A stretch of 5,170 bases of DNA, from the NCBI GenBank assembly GCA_015228895.1, contig JADGCR010000164.1, positions 1 to 5,170 on the forward strand, written 5' to 3'. This DNA is from Magnetococcales bacterium (lineage in GTDB: Bacteria; Pseudomonadota; Magnetococcia; Magnetococcales; Magnetaquicoccaceae). The translations under genes were made by a program, and so were the position numbers. The stretch's first letter is position 1. Each line of letters begins with the position of its first letter. Of the stretch, positions 1-5,170 are shown piece by piece. Below the pieces are notes generated by a model. It worked only from the letters and a program-made list of their open reading frames with translations. It ran no database searches and was not told the DNA's origin.

Positions 1-84
1 TTTCGCGGCGACATTCGAGTCAACGGGATTATAAACCGCAGGAGGGATGGGAAGAAAGCCAAAAAAATGGCGCGTTCCGCTCCA

Positions 85-110
85 CCCCCTCCGTCCCCTC
101 TTCCCCTCCC
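85..110 (-). other. G-quadruplex-type motif in the MFS gene leader
   Basis: Read on the - strand there are four runs of three or more guanines: at 110-108, 106-103, 98-95 and 89-85. They are separated by loops of 1, 4 and 5 bases, which fits the standard four-run quadruplex pattern. The + strand is correspondingly C-rich. With the MFS start placed at 148, the tract lies in the untranslated leader, on the template strand. Whether it folds or regulates anything is inference. Confidence 0.5.
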
Positions 111-136
111 ACCTCAGCGTGCCTTATCATGCCATC

Positions 137-141
137 GGAGG
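137..141 (+). promoter_or_regulatory. Shine-Dalgarno site that sets the MFS start
   Basis: GGAGG lies six bases upstream of an in-frame GTG at 148. The upstream in-frame ATG at 67 has only a poorly placed purine stretch, since the strong AGGAGG at 40-45 is about 21 bases away. Using ATG 67 would also put a proline-rich, low-complexity stretch in front of the first membrane helix. The spacing supports GTG 148 as the real start. Confidence 0.7.
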
Positions 142-147
142 CTTCCA

Positions 148-1398
148 GTGTCCCTTTCCGCGCAACCAGGCTCGACCATCTTGCATCCGACCCTCCCACC
201 ACGGCACGAAAAGTACTTCCTTGGCACCCTGGCCGGCATCCAGTTCAGTCATATCCTGGACTTCATGATCATGATGCCCCTGGGACCCATCCTGATGCAG
301 CACCTCGGCATCGACACCCGGGAATTCGCTGTCCTGGTCGCCTCCTACAGCTTCAGCGCCGCCCTTTCCGGTCTGCTGGCCACCACGTTCGTCGATCGCT
401 TCGAGCGCAAGCGACTGCTGTTGAGCCTGTTCGCCCTGTTCGGCGGCGCCACCCTGGCATGCGGTCTGGCGCCAGGATTCACCACGTTGCTGCTCGCCCG
501 ATCCCTCACGGGAGCGTTCGGGGGCATCATGGGGGCTTTGGTGCAAACCATGCTCGGCGACGTGATCCCCTTCGCCCGTCGCGCCACGGCCAGCGGCACC
601 CTGTCCAGCGCCTTCGCCCTCTCCTCCGTGGCGGGTGTGCCCCTGTCCCTGTGGCTCGCCACCCACATCCAGTGGCGCGCGCCATTCCTTTTCATCTTTC
701 TGCTGACCGTGCTGTTCCTGTCGTGCGGTGTGCGGTTCCTGCCGGAACTGCGTCGGCATCTGCTCGACCGGCCTCCTGCCCATCCGTTGACCGCACTGCT
801 GGCGGTGCTGCGCGACGCCAACCACCTGCGGGCGCTGCTTTACGCGGCGTTGATCCTCTTTTCCGGTTTCACCGTCATTCCCTACATCACGATTTACGCC
901 GTCAACAACCTGGCCATCTCCCAACAGGAAATTCCCATCGTCTATCTCTGTGGTGGCGCGGCGACGCTGTTCACCTCACGGTGGATCGGACGTTGGGCCG
1001 ACCGGCGGGGCAAGGTCGCGGTGTATCGTCGGGTCGCCCTGGGAGCGACACTGCCCCTGCTGGTGGTGACCCATCTCGACACCGCCTCCCTGCCCCTGTG
1101 GATCCTCTGCACCTCCACATTCTTCGTGCTGATTTCCGGTCGCATGGTGCCCGCGATCACCATCATCGTCTCCGCGGCCCAACCCGGCCTGCGGGGAACC
1201 TTCATGTCCCTGCACGCCACCGTGCAATCGCTCTCCATGGGTCTGGCCACCACCCTGGCCGGATCCATCATCACGCAGGATGCGACGACAGGCCGCATCA
1301 CGGGCTATCCCGCGGTCGGGGCCGTGGCGCTGGGGGCGAATCTGCTGGCCATCTGGCTGGTTGGACGCATCGTGACGCATGACCAACCGCGCTCCTGA
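148..1398 (+). CDS. MFS efflux permease, AraJ / drug-H+ antiporter type
   Basis: A 416-residue inner-membrane protein, probably a proton-coupled exporter of small molecules; the substrate cannot be read from sequence. About twelve hydrophobic helices are visible. Helix 1 carries D38 in a stretch rich in F, M and L. The helix 2-3 loop holds the MFS motif A (G75 to R89, with D83-R84 and R87-K88-R89). A motif-B-like ARSLTGAFGG with R118 sits in helix 4. A G163-V-P165 element in helix 5 resembles the antiporter motif C, followed by the conserved W176-R177-x-P179-F180. A second motif A copy, GRWADRRGK (281-289), lies between helices 8 and 9. The length is normal for the family. The start is GTG 148, chosen for its ribosome binding site; an ATG at 67 would add 27 residues. 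No promoter is convincing in the 147 bases upstream. The stop lies one base from that of the converging neighbour. The family call is firm; the substrate is unknown. Confidence 0.9.
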   Translation: MSLSAQPGSTILHPTLPPRHEKYFLGTLAGIQFSHILDFMIMMPLGPILMQHLGIDTREFAVLVASYSFSAALSGLLATTFVDRFERKRLLLSLFALFGGATLACGLAPGFTTLLLARSLTGAFGGIMGALVQTMLGDVIPFARRATASGTLSSAFALSSVAGVPLSLWLATHIQWRAPFLFIFLLTVLFLSCGVRFLPELRRHLLDRPPAHPLTALLAVLRDANHLRALLYAALILFSGFTVIPYITIYAVNNLAISQQEIPIVYLCGGAATLFTSRWIGRWADRRGKVAVYRRVALGATLPLLVVTHLDTASLPLWILCTSTFFVLISGRMVPAITIIVSAAQPGLRGTFMSLHATVQSLSMGLATTLAGSIITQDATTGRITGYPAVGAVALGANLLAIWLVGRIVTHDQPRS

Positions 1399-1399
1399 T

Positions 1400-2320
1400 C
1401 TAACGGGATCCTTCCAGGGACTGGAGGATGCGTTTGGCCGCCTTGCCCGCCGCCCCTTTGTCGGACGCGGCGAATTTCTCCAAAGCGACCCGCACATCCG
1501 GAATGTGCGCGGCGTTGGTGCCCAGCGACATGCCCGCGGCCCCGCTCACCAGATATTGCCGCACCTCGGCCAGCAGTTGGGGCGTGCGCTTCTGGCCGTT
1601 CAACTCCCGGATTTTGGCCATCATCTCCTCCCTGGGCAGCCAGCCGGTCAGGTGATGCGCCACCTGGCTGACGTACTCCTTGTCACCACTGGCGAAAAAG
1701 GCCGCCCACAACAGATCGATCTGTCCGGGATGGATGATCTGGAACTTGCGCAGATCCAAAGGGGGCTGCTGCCGGATCCGGGCGAAAAAGATCTCCCGCG
1801 CCTTGCCGGCCTGGGCATCCTCCTTGCCCTTGCCCGCCATGAATCCGGGAGAAATGCTGCCGAGCAGCTGGTTCACGGCCTCGTCCCGCTTCTTGATGCC
1901 GGATCGGGCGATCGCGTCGGCCAGGACCATCTTGTGCTCGTCCGACCCCTTGGCCTTCACCTGCCGGGTGAAGGATTGAGCCAGCTCCGGTTGCTTGCGC
2001 ACCAGAGTGGCCAGAAACACCGCCGTCACCTGGGAGGCGATCACCGCCCGCCCGTCGTCTGGAGATTTCTGGGTCCGATGGAAAAAAGCCTTGAGATCCC
2101 TGATGGCCAAAAAGGCGGGCATCAGCTTCTCCGGGGAGGGATTCAGATAGAACCCCATGGTCAGATTGGAAAAATGCTTCTCCTCCTGGGTGAACGACGG
2201 ACCTTTCCTGTCCTCCGGCGGGGCGGACTTCGCCCCCTCCTTTCCCCCCGCGGCCCAGGAGGCGCTCCCCATCCCCAGCCAGGCCACCACCACCAGCAGC
2301 ATCCATCCCGTTCTGATCAT
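1400..2320 (-). CDS. Exported helical protein of unknown function
   Basis: A 306-residue protein I do not recognise as a named family. Residues 1-23 are a clear Sec signal peptide: R3, a hydrophobic core at 7-17, and a probable cleavage after S-W-A23. There is no cysteine at the cleavage site or anywhere else, so it is neither a lipoprotein nor a haem or disulfide protein. The mature part, about 283 residues, is basic and looks almost entirely alpha-helical, with amphipathic segments like those of helical-repeat (TPR- or HEAT-like) proteins. Notable segments are FYLNPSPEKL near residue 57, and a stretch near 207-220 that joins IDLLWAAFFASGDKEY. These recall a family of uncharacterised periplasmic proteins, but that is memory only. 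The start ATG has GGGGAGG seven bases upstream. The gene stands 220 bases after the decahaem cytochrome in the same direction, so co-transcription is possible but not shown. Confidence 0.75.
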   Translation of the reverse strand: MIRTGWMLLVVVAWLGMGSASWAAGGKEGAKSAPPEDRKGPSFTQEEKHFSNLTMGFYLNPSPEKLMPAFLAIRDLKAFFHRTQKSPDDGRAVIASQVTAVFLATLVRKQPELAQSFTRQVKAKGSDEHKMVLADAIARSGIKKRDEAVNQLLGSISPGFMAGKGKEDAQAGKAREIFFARIRQQPPLDLRKFQIIHPGQIDLLWAAFFASGDKEYVSQVAHHLTGWLPREEMMAKIRELNGQKRTPQLLAEVRQYLVSGAAGMSLGTNAAHIPDVRVALEKFAASDKGAAGKAAKRILQSLEGSR

Positions 2321-2327
2321 GCCATCG

Positions 2328-2334
2328 CCTCCCC
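2328..2334 (-). promoter_or_regulatory. Shine-Dalgarno site of the exported-protein gene
   Basis: On the - strand GGGGAGG ends seven bases before the ATG at 2320. This fixes the start at the residue that begins the signal peptide. Confidence 0.7.
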
Positions 2335-2439
2335 AGATTCCAACGCGTCTTGATCGCCGTCAACTCCCCGGCGGCGGCCACGGAGTCGATCATCAGGGTA
2401 CACGTTAACTCCATCGGAGTGAATCCACAAGCGCAGGGC

Positions 2440-2479
2440 AAACGCCGGTCAAATTTGACTCAAGGAGGATGACCGGTTT
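2440..2479. repeat. Imperfect inverted repeat after the decahaem gene
   Basis: CCGGTC at 2445-2450 pairs with GACCGG at 2471-2476. AAA at 2440-2442 pairs with TTT at 2477-2479, leaving a two-base bulge at 2443-2444. This gives nine pairs around a 20-base loop. It lies 62-101 bases beyond the decahaem stop on the - strand. No U-run follows on the - strand, so it is a poor intrinsic terminator; an operator or an mRNA-end stabiliser is equally possible. Confidence 0.4.
2448..2459. promoter_or_regulatory. Perfect 12-base palindrome, candidate operator
   Basis: GTCAAATTTGAC is a perfect palindrome in the 220-base gap upstream of the exported-protein gene. It overlaps the left arm of the larger inverted repeat at 2440-2479. 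Perfect symmetry with AT-rich half sites is typical of a dimeric regulator's binding site, but no specific regulator is recognised. About one such palindrome is expected by chance in 5 kb, so only its noncoding position favours function. Confidence 0.3.
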
Positions 2480-2540
2480 CAGATGAAATCTGCCAAGAGA
2501 TCCATGGGAGCGCTGGATGTCGGGAAGAGCCGGAACCGTC

Positions 2541-3503
2541 TCAGTCATCATCCCCGTGTTCATGATGACCGGAATCTTTGGCCGGCCTTTCCACCGGGCG
2601 ACCGCCACTCCGGGCGGGCGGGAACGATCCTGGCGAACCCTCCCGCCAGCGACCTGTTTTCCAGCGCCATTCCGCCTCATCCTTGTCGGCGTTGCGGTGG
2701 CACAGAACACAACGCTCGAACTCCCGGATCCCCTCCTCCAGATGTTCCTGCCGGATTTTGCCAACGGCATGCTCATGGCAACCGTAACAGGTGTAGGCGT
2801 TGTGATTGTCGTTTGGATGACATGAAACACACCTGACGTTGTGCTCCTTGTCAAAAGCGAACCATTTCCGGTGATCAAACGTGGCAGGTTTCCACTGCGT
2901 GACCGTATGGCACCGGCCACACGGAGCGGAGGCCTGTCTGTGCAGGGCATCGGCGGGTGTTTTGGCCTGGTGGCACGCCGCGCACCGCTCCCGCCGGGCG
3001 GCGGACAGAAGATCGTGCTTGAACCGTGCAGGCCGCCACGTCTCCATCCCGTGACATTGAGCGCATGTCTCGGTGGATTGTCGATGCAGCGAATCACCAG
3101 GCGCCTGATGACACCCGACACACCGACTCCGGGTGACTTCATCCACCAACTGGTGGGAAAACCGTCCCGCCTGCCGGTATTGGAGCACCCCGGCGTGATC
3201 CCCATGGCAGCGCACACAGTTTTTCCCCGGCAGTCTCTGATGAAAAAGCACCCTGTTCTTCTTTTCGGCCAAAGGAACGCCCTGGGTGGTCGAAACGCCA
3301 ATACGCTCCACCTTGTGACAGGAGACGCATTTCTCCGATGACGCCCCCAGGAAAGGAACATGACAGGCGAAACAATCGGTTTCGAAGCCGCGATGTCCCT
3401 TGAGCACACTCCCCGGAGCCACCATCAGCCGGGGGTAAACGAAAACGAGCACCGTGATCAGGATCAAACTGGCAACCAGAAAATATCGAATGATCCGGCT
3501 CAT
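2541..3503 (-). CDS. Membrane-anchored decahaem cytochrome c
   Basis: A 320-residue electron-transfer protein with ten CxxCH haem c sites, at C44, C59, C96, C128, C147, C174, C195, C225, C239 and C265. Residues 5-25 form an uncleaved hydrophobic anchor, so the haem domain should face the periplasm. Twelve histidines outside the CxxCH sites and before the tail (such as H37, H88, H103, H117, H163, H188, H211, H221) are enough to give all ten haems a second axial histidine. Residues 128-166 and 174-214 are copies of a two-haem module sharing LHRQ and a W-x-P-A-x-F-x-H pattern. The tail ends in HHEHGDDD. The start is ATG 3503, which overlaps the TGA of the cytochrome b gene (ATGA) and has GGGA six bases upstream; longer in-frame starts would run far into that gene. 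It belongs broadly with doubled-CxxCH / NapC- or cytochrome c3-like multihaem proteins and probably takes electrons from its cytochrome b partner. The terminal acceptor is unknown. Confidence 0.92.
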   Translation of the reverse strand: MSRIIRYFLVASLILITVLVFVYPRLMVAPGSVLKGHRGFETDCFACHVPFLGASSEKCVSCHKVERIGVSTTQGVPLAEKKNRVLFHQRLPGKNCVRCHGDHAGVLQYRQAGRFSHQLVDEVTRSRCVGCHQAPGDSLHRQSTETCAQCHGMETWRPARFKHDLLSAARRERCAACHQAKTPADALHRQASAPCGRCHTVTQWKPATFDHRKWFAFDKEHNVRCVSCHPNDNHNAYTCYGCHEHAVGKIRQEHLEEGIREFERCVLCHRNADKDEAEWRWKTGRWREGSPGSFPPARSGGRPVERPAKDSGHHEHGDDD

Positions 3504-4081
3504 TTCCATTCCCAGAACAGAAGGACGCTGATGATGTGTCCCAGGGCCAGGAGAGCGAATGCATAGGAAATCGGAAAATGCACGGCGCGCCACCTGACCA
3601 TCAGATCGCAGGCCACCACGTCCCAGAACAACGCCTTGTCAACCTCGTTGCGGGAGAGGCCGTCCGCTTGACATTGTTGCCGCAACAGCGCCAGACGCCG
3701 GCGGGAGCGCCCCAACAGATACTGCCCTACCAGACCGCTGACCACGTTGATCACCATCGCCATGGTGGCCAGCCAGGGCAGGATGGCATTGAAATGCACC
3801 CCGGAATGAAGGCAAACCATCAAGGCGCCCAGCCAGGTGGAAAACTCGTGCACCTTCAACAGCACCTGCGGTTTTCCGAACAGGATGATCCTGCGTTTTC
3901 TCAGGGAGTACAACAGAGACAACAGAATCAGGAGCGTCCCGGGGATACCCAGGTAACGCCCCACCCACACCAGACTGAAAACGTGCAGAACGAAATCTCC
4001 CAGAATCGTCGCCCCCATCAGCATGGCGAACCGGCTCAGAAAGGGAAAAACCTCCGCATGCAGTATCGAGTCACCCATCAT
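3500..4081 (-). CDS. Small di-haem-type membrane cytochrome b
   Basis: A 193-residue inner-membrane protein with about five hydrophobic segments: 13-37, 43-60, 77-97, 99-121 and 165-190. Two histidine pairs have the same spacing, H78-x13-H92 and H168-x13-H182, each within one helix. This is the pattern that holds two stacked b haems in the ferric reductase / NOX-type family and resembles other di-haem cytochromes b. H33 and H96 are further candidates. A basic, partly charged loop (about 125-150) lies between segments four and five. No flavin or NAD(P)H domain is present, so it more likely passes electrons between the quinone pool and the decahaem protein encoded immediately downstream with a 4-base overlap. 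Four near-tandem start codons (GTG 4090, ATG 4087, 4081, 4078) exist; ATG 4081 has GGAG at the best spacing, eight bases. The haem number and the direction of electron flow are inferred. Confidence 0.75.
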   Translation of the reverse strand: MMGDSILHAEVFPFLSRFAMLMGATILGDFVLHVFSLVWVGRYLGIPGTLLILLSLLYSLRKRRIILFGKPQVLLKVHEFSTWLGALMVCLHSGVHFNAILPWLATMAMVINVVSGLVGQYLLGRSRRRLALLRQQCQADGLSRNEVDKALFWDVVACDLMVRWRAVHFPISYAFALLALGHIISVLLFWEWK

Positions 4082-4089
4082 GATCATCA

Positions 4090-4093
4090 CTCC
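4090..4093 (-). promoter_or_regulatory. Shine-Dalgarno site of the cytochrome b gene
   Basis: GGAG on the - strand lies eight bases before ATG 4081, two bases before ATG 4087 and eleven before ATG 4078. It therefore favours 4081 among the clustered starts. Confidence 0.5.
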
Positions 4094-4102
4094 GACAGAG
4101 AC

Positions 4103-4131
4103 CGGTCACAGTGGCGCGTCCATGGTGACCG
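4103..4131. repeat. Inverted repeat just upstream of cytochrome b
   Basis: CGGTCAC at 4103-4109 and GTGACCG at 4125-4131 are perfect 7-base inverted arms with a 15-base loop. On the - strand the hairpin would end ten bases before the GGAG ribosome binding site of the cytochrome b gene. It could be an operator or a translation-modulating hairpin. A match this size arises by chance fairly often, so this is tentative. Confidence 0.35.
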
Positions 4132-4147
4132 ATCCGTTTCCCTCCCC

Positions 4148-4196
4148 GTCGCGGTGGCACCCTCCAAGAGAGCCGCAACCATCGACGCCACCGGAC
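4148..4196. repeat. Inverted repeat behind the CDF gene
   Basis: CGGTGGC at 4152-4158 pairs with GCCACCG at 4187-4193. With one bulged base at 4151 the stem extends by GTC/GAC to ten pairs, around a 28-base loop. It begins 37 bases after the CDF stop on the - strand. No U-run follows, so an ordinary intrinsic terminator is unlikely; an mRNA processing or stabilising element between CDF and cytochrome b is possible. Confidence 0.4.
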
Positions 4197-4232
4197 ATCG
4201 ATTCGAAATGGCCAACAAACTCCCCGCCTTGA

Positions 4233-5170
4233 TCAGCACGCCTGACGTTTCACACCAATGGAACCCGCGGGCACATCATCCGGCCGCTCCCCGGAAACAT
4301 CCGTTTTCCGCTCCGCCGACGCCAGGCTGGTGCGAACTTCACGGATCTTCCTGTCGGCTTCCAACAGGCGCGCGCACAACTGTTCGGCATCCGCGTGAAC
4401 GGCCTCGAAGGAAAAGGATTCGTCCACTTCCAGAACCAGATCCAGAAAGATTCCCTCCCTGGAGTAGTTCGGTTGCAAACGTATCACCCCCACAATCGGA
4501 TGATTGGCCGGAATTTCCTTGAGAACCCATGCCATCAATTCCCCTCTGGTGGACTGGATGGGCATGTTCTTTTCCAGATCATCTTCCGTGTCCACATGCA
4601 CGACGACTTCAGTAATCGCATCCACCTGTTGCAATAAATTGAATTTGACTTTTTCCGCCACCTGATGCCCTTCTGAAGCGGTCAGACACAATGGAACCAC
4701 CACATGCACATCGACGATAATATCCGGTCCCAATTGTCGCGGCGTGACGAAGTGGGCGGACAGCACCTCCGGTATCTCATGAATCAACTGGTTGATGCGT
4801 TGCCGGACCTCCTGGTCAACCGCATCCGAGGCATCCGTCAGTTCCTTGATGGCATCCCGACCAATCTCAAACCCGACCTTGCTGACAAAAAATGCCACAG
4901 CAATGGCGGCCACGGGATCCATTATTGGATACCCCATCAATGCTCCTCCAATACCAAGGAGCGCAGCAAATGAGGAAATAGAGTCCGCCCGGTGATGCCA
5001 GGCATTGGCCATCATGATGTTTGACTTCAACCTTCTTCCCACTCGCACGGTATAGTGGAACAACGCCTCTTTGGTGATGATGGAAACCAACGCCGCCCAA
5101 AACGCCATTTGTCCAGGGGCTTGGAGATTGCCTACCTCCATGCGGTGTGCGGCGTCGATGACAACACCCA
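4233..5170 (-). CDS. CDF-family metal exporter with extra C-terminal domain (partial)
   Basis: Cation diffusion facilitator, exporting a divalent metal (Zn, Fe, Mn or similar) from the cytoplasm in exchange for protons. The 5' end lies beyond the window; the 311 visible residues (numbered from 5168) begin in the helix 3-4 region. Helix 4 is about 21-42, helix 5 50-76 and helix 6 81-103. Helix 5 carries H58-x-x-x-D62, the HxxxD half of the four-residue transport site seen in YiiP/FieF. The C-terminal dimerisation domain (about 115-197) keeps likely metal ligands: H139, D153-V-H155, H168 and the terminal H191-x-D193. An added region (about 205-285) looks like a second, diverged copy of that domain. 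A polar tail ends in C311. The protein does not begin at the in-frame ATG at 5139-5141, since the frame stays open upstream and that position is inside the membrane part. Local GC is often lower than in the neighbours (43% at 4921-4980). The metal cannot be assigned because the helix 2 motif is missing. Confidence 0.92.
   Translation of the reverse strand, partial: GVVIDAAHRMEVGNLQAPGQMAFWAALVSIITKEALFHYTVRVGRRLKSNIMMANAWHHRADSISSFAALLGIGGALMGYPIMDPVAAIAVAFFVSKVGFEIGRDAIKELTDASDAVDQEVRQRINQLIHEIPEVLSAHFVTPRQLGPDIIVDVHVVVPLCLTASEGHQVAEKVKFNLLQQVDAITEVVVHVDTEDDLEKNMPIQSTRGELMAWVLKEIPANHPIVGVIRLQPNYSREGIFLDLVLEVDESFSFEAVHADAEQLCARLLEADRKIREVRTSLASAERKTDVSGERPDDVPAGSIGVKRQAC

Noticed and set aside
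67..147. Upstream in-frame ATG that would lengthen the MFS protein by 27 residues
   Set aside because: It lacks a well-placed ribosome binding site and adds a low-complexity proline-rich stretch, while GTG 148 has GGAGG at six bases.
127..924. Long open frame on the - strand opposite the MFS gene
   Set aside because: Its product is a low-complexity Gln/Gly/Glu-rich translation with no domain. It mirrors the MFS coding strand, which has clear family motifs.
1401..1428. Short stem near the convergent stops as a shared bidirectional terminator
   Set aside because: It is bulged and weak, lies inside the coding end of the exported-protein gene, and has no T-run on either side.
1379..2353. Long + strand open frame across the exported-protein gene
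   Set aside because: It overlaps the MFS 3' end and reads as low-complexity His/Pro/Gly/Leu-rich sequence, whereas the - strand frame has a signal peptide and a good ribosome binding site.
2335..2363. TTGACG (-35-like) and GAATCT (-10-like) with a 17-base spacer upstream of the exported-protein gene
   Set aside because: The -10 element matches poorly and abuts the ribosome binding site, so the transcript would start within it.
2480..2492. Small CAGAT/ATCTG hairpin behind the decahaem stop as an intrinsic terminator
   Set aside because: The stem is only five pairs and no T-run follows on the - strand.
2841..3341. + strand open frame opposite the decahaem gene
   Set aside because: The - strand frame holds ten CxxCH sites, so this is its shadow; no domain is visible in it.
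3504..3593. Upstream in-frame start extending the decahaem protein by 30 residues
   Set aside because: It would lie inside the cytochrome b gene and precede the membrane anchor with a non-signal-like stretch. ATG 3503 gives a normal ATGA junction with a ribosome binding site.
4087..4182. Possible 31-residue ORF on the - strand in the gap before cytochrome b, with its TGA overlapping the ATG at 4087
   Set aside because: No ribosome binding site precedes its ATG, the product matches nothing recognisable, and it overlaps the inverted repeats that better explain the region.

Overview
The window is GC-rich bacterial DNA with dense coding. It carries five genes: one on the + strand on the left and four on the - strand. 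The gene set (periplasmic c-type haem proteins, a Sec signal peptide, a CDF metal transporter, an AraJ-like MFS exporter) and the purine-rich ribosome binding sites fit a Gram-negative bacterium, most likely a proteobacterium. I cannot name the genus from the sequence. There are no RNA genes, insertion sequences, CRISPR arrays or origins that I can see.

Layout. Bases 1-147 are a short noncoding leader holding a C-rich tract, whose - strand fits a G-quadruplex motif, and a strong ribosome binding site. Bases 148-1398 (+) encode a 12-helix MFS efflux permease that starts at GTG. It converges with a - strand gene (2320-1400) for an exported, cysteine-free, helical protein of unknown function; the two stop codons are one base apart. 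Bases 2321-2540 are noncoding and contain nested inverted repeats. Next, read right to left on the - strand, come a CDF-family metal transporter (from beyond the right edge to 4233), a 151-base gap with two inverted repeats, a small di-haem-type membrane cytochrome b (4081-3500), and a membrane-anchored decahaem cytochrome c (3503-2541). The cytochrome c start overlaps the cytochrome b stop in an ATGA junction.

How the genes may work together. The cytochrome b and decahaem c pair looks like a quinol- or ferric-reductase-like electron conduit: b haems in the inner membrane, ten c haems on the periplasmic side. The co-oriented CDF transporter just upstream exports divalent metal ions (Zn, Fe, Mn or similar) from the cytoplasm. 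This suggests, but does not prove, a unit joining divalent metal export to periplasmic metal redox chemistry. The most unusual protein feature is in the CDF: after its normal C-terminal regulatory domain comes what looks like a second, diverged copy of the same fold. The MFS gene and the secreted protein are probably separate transcription units.
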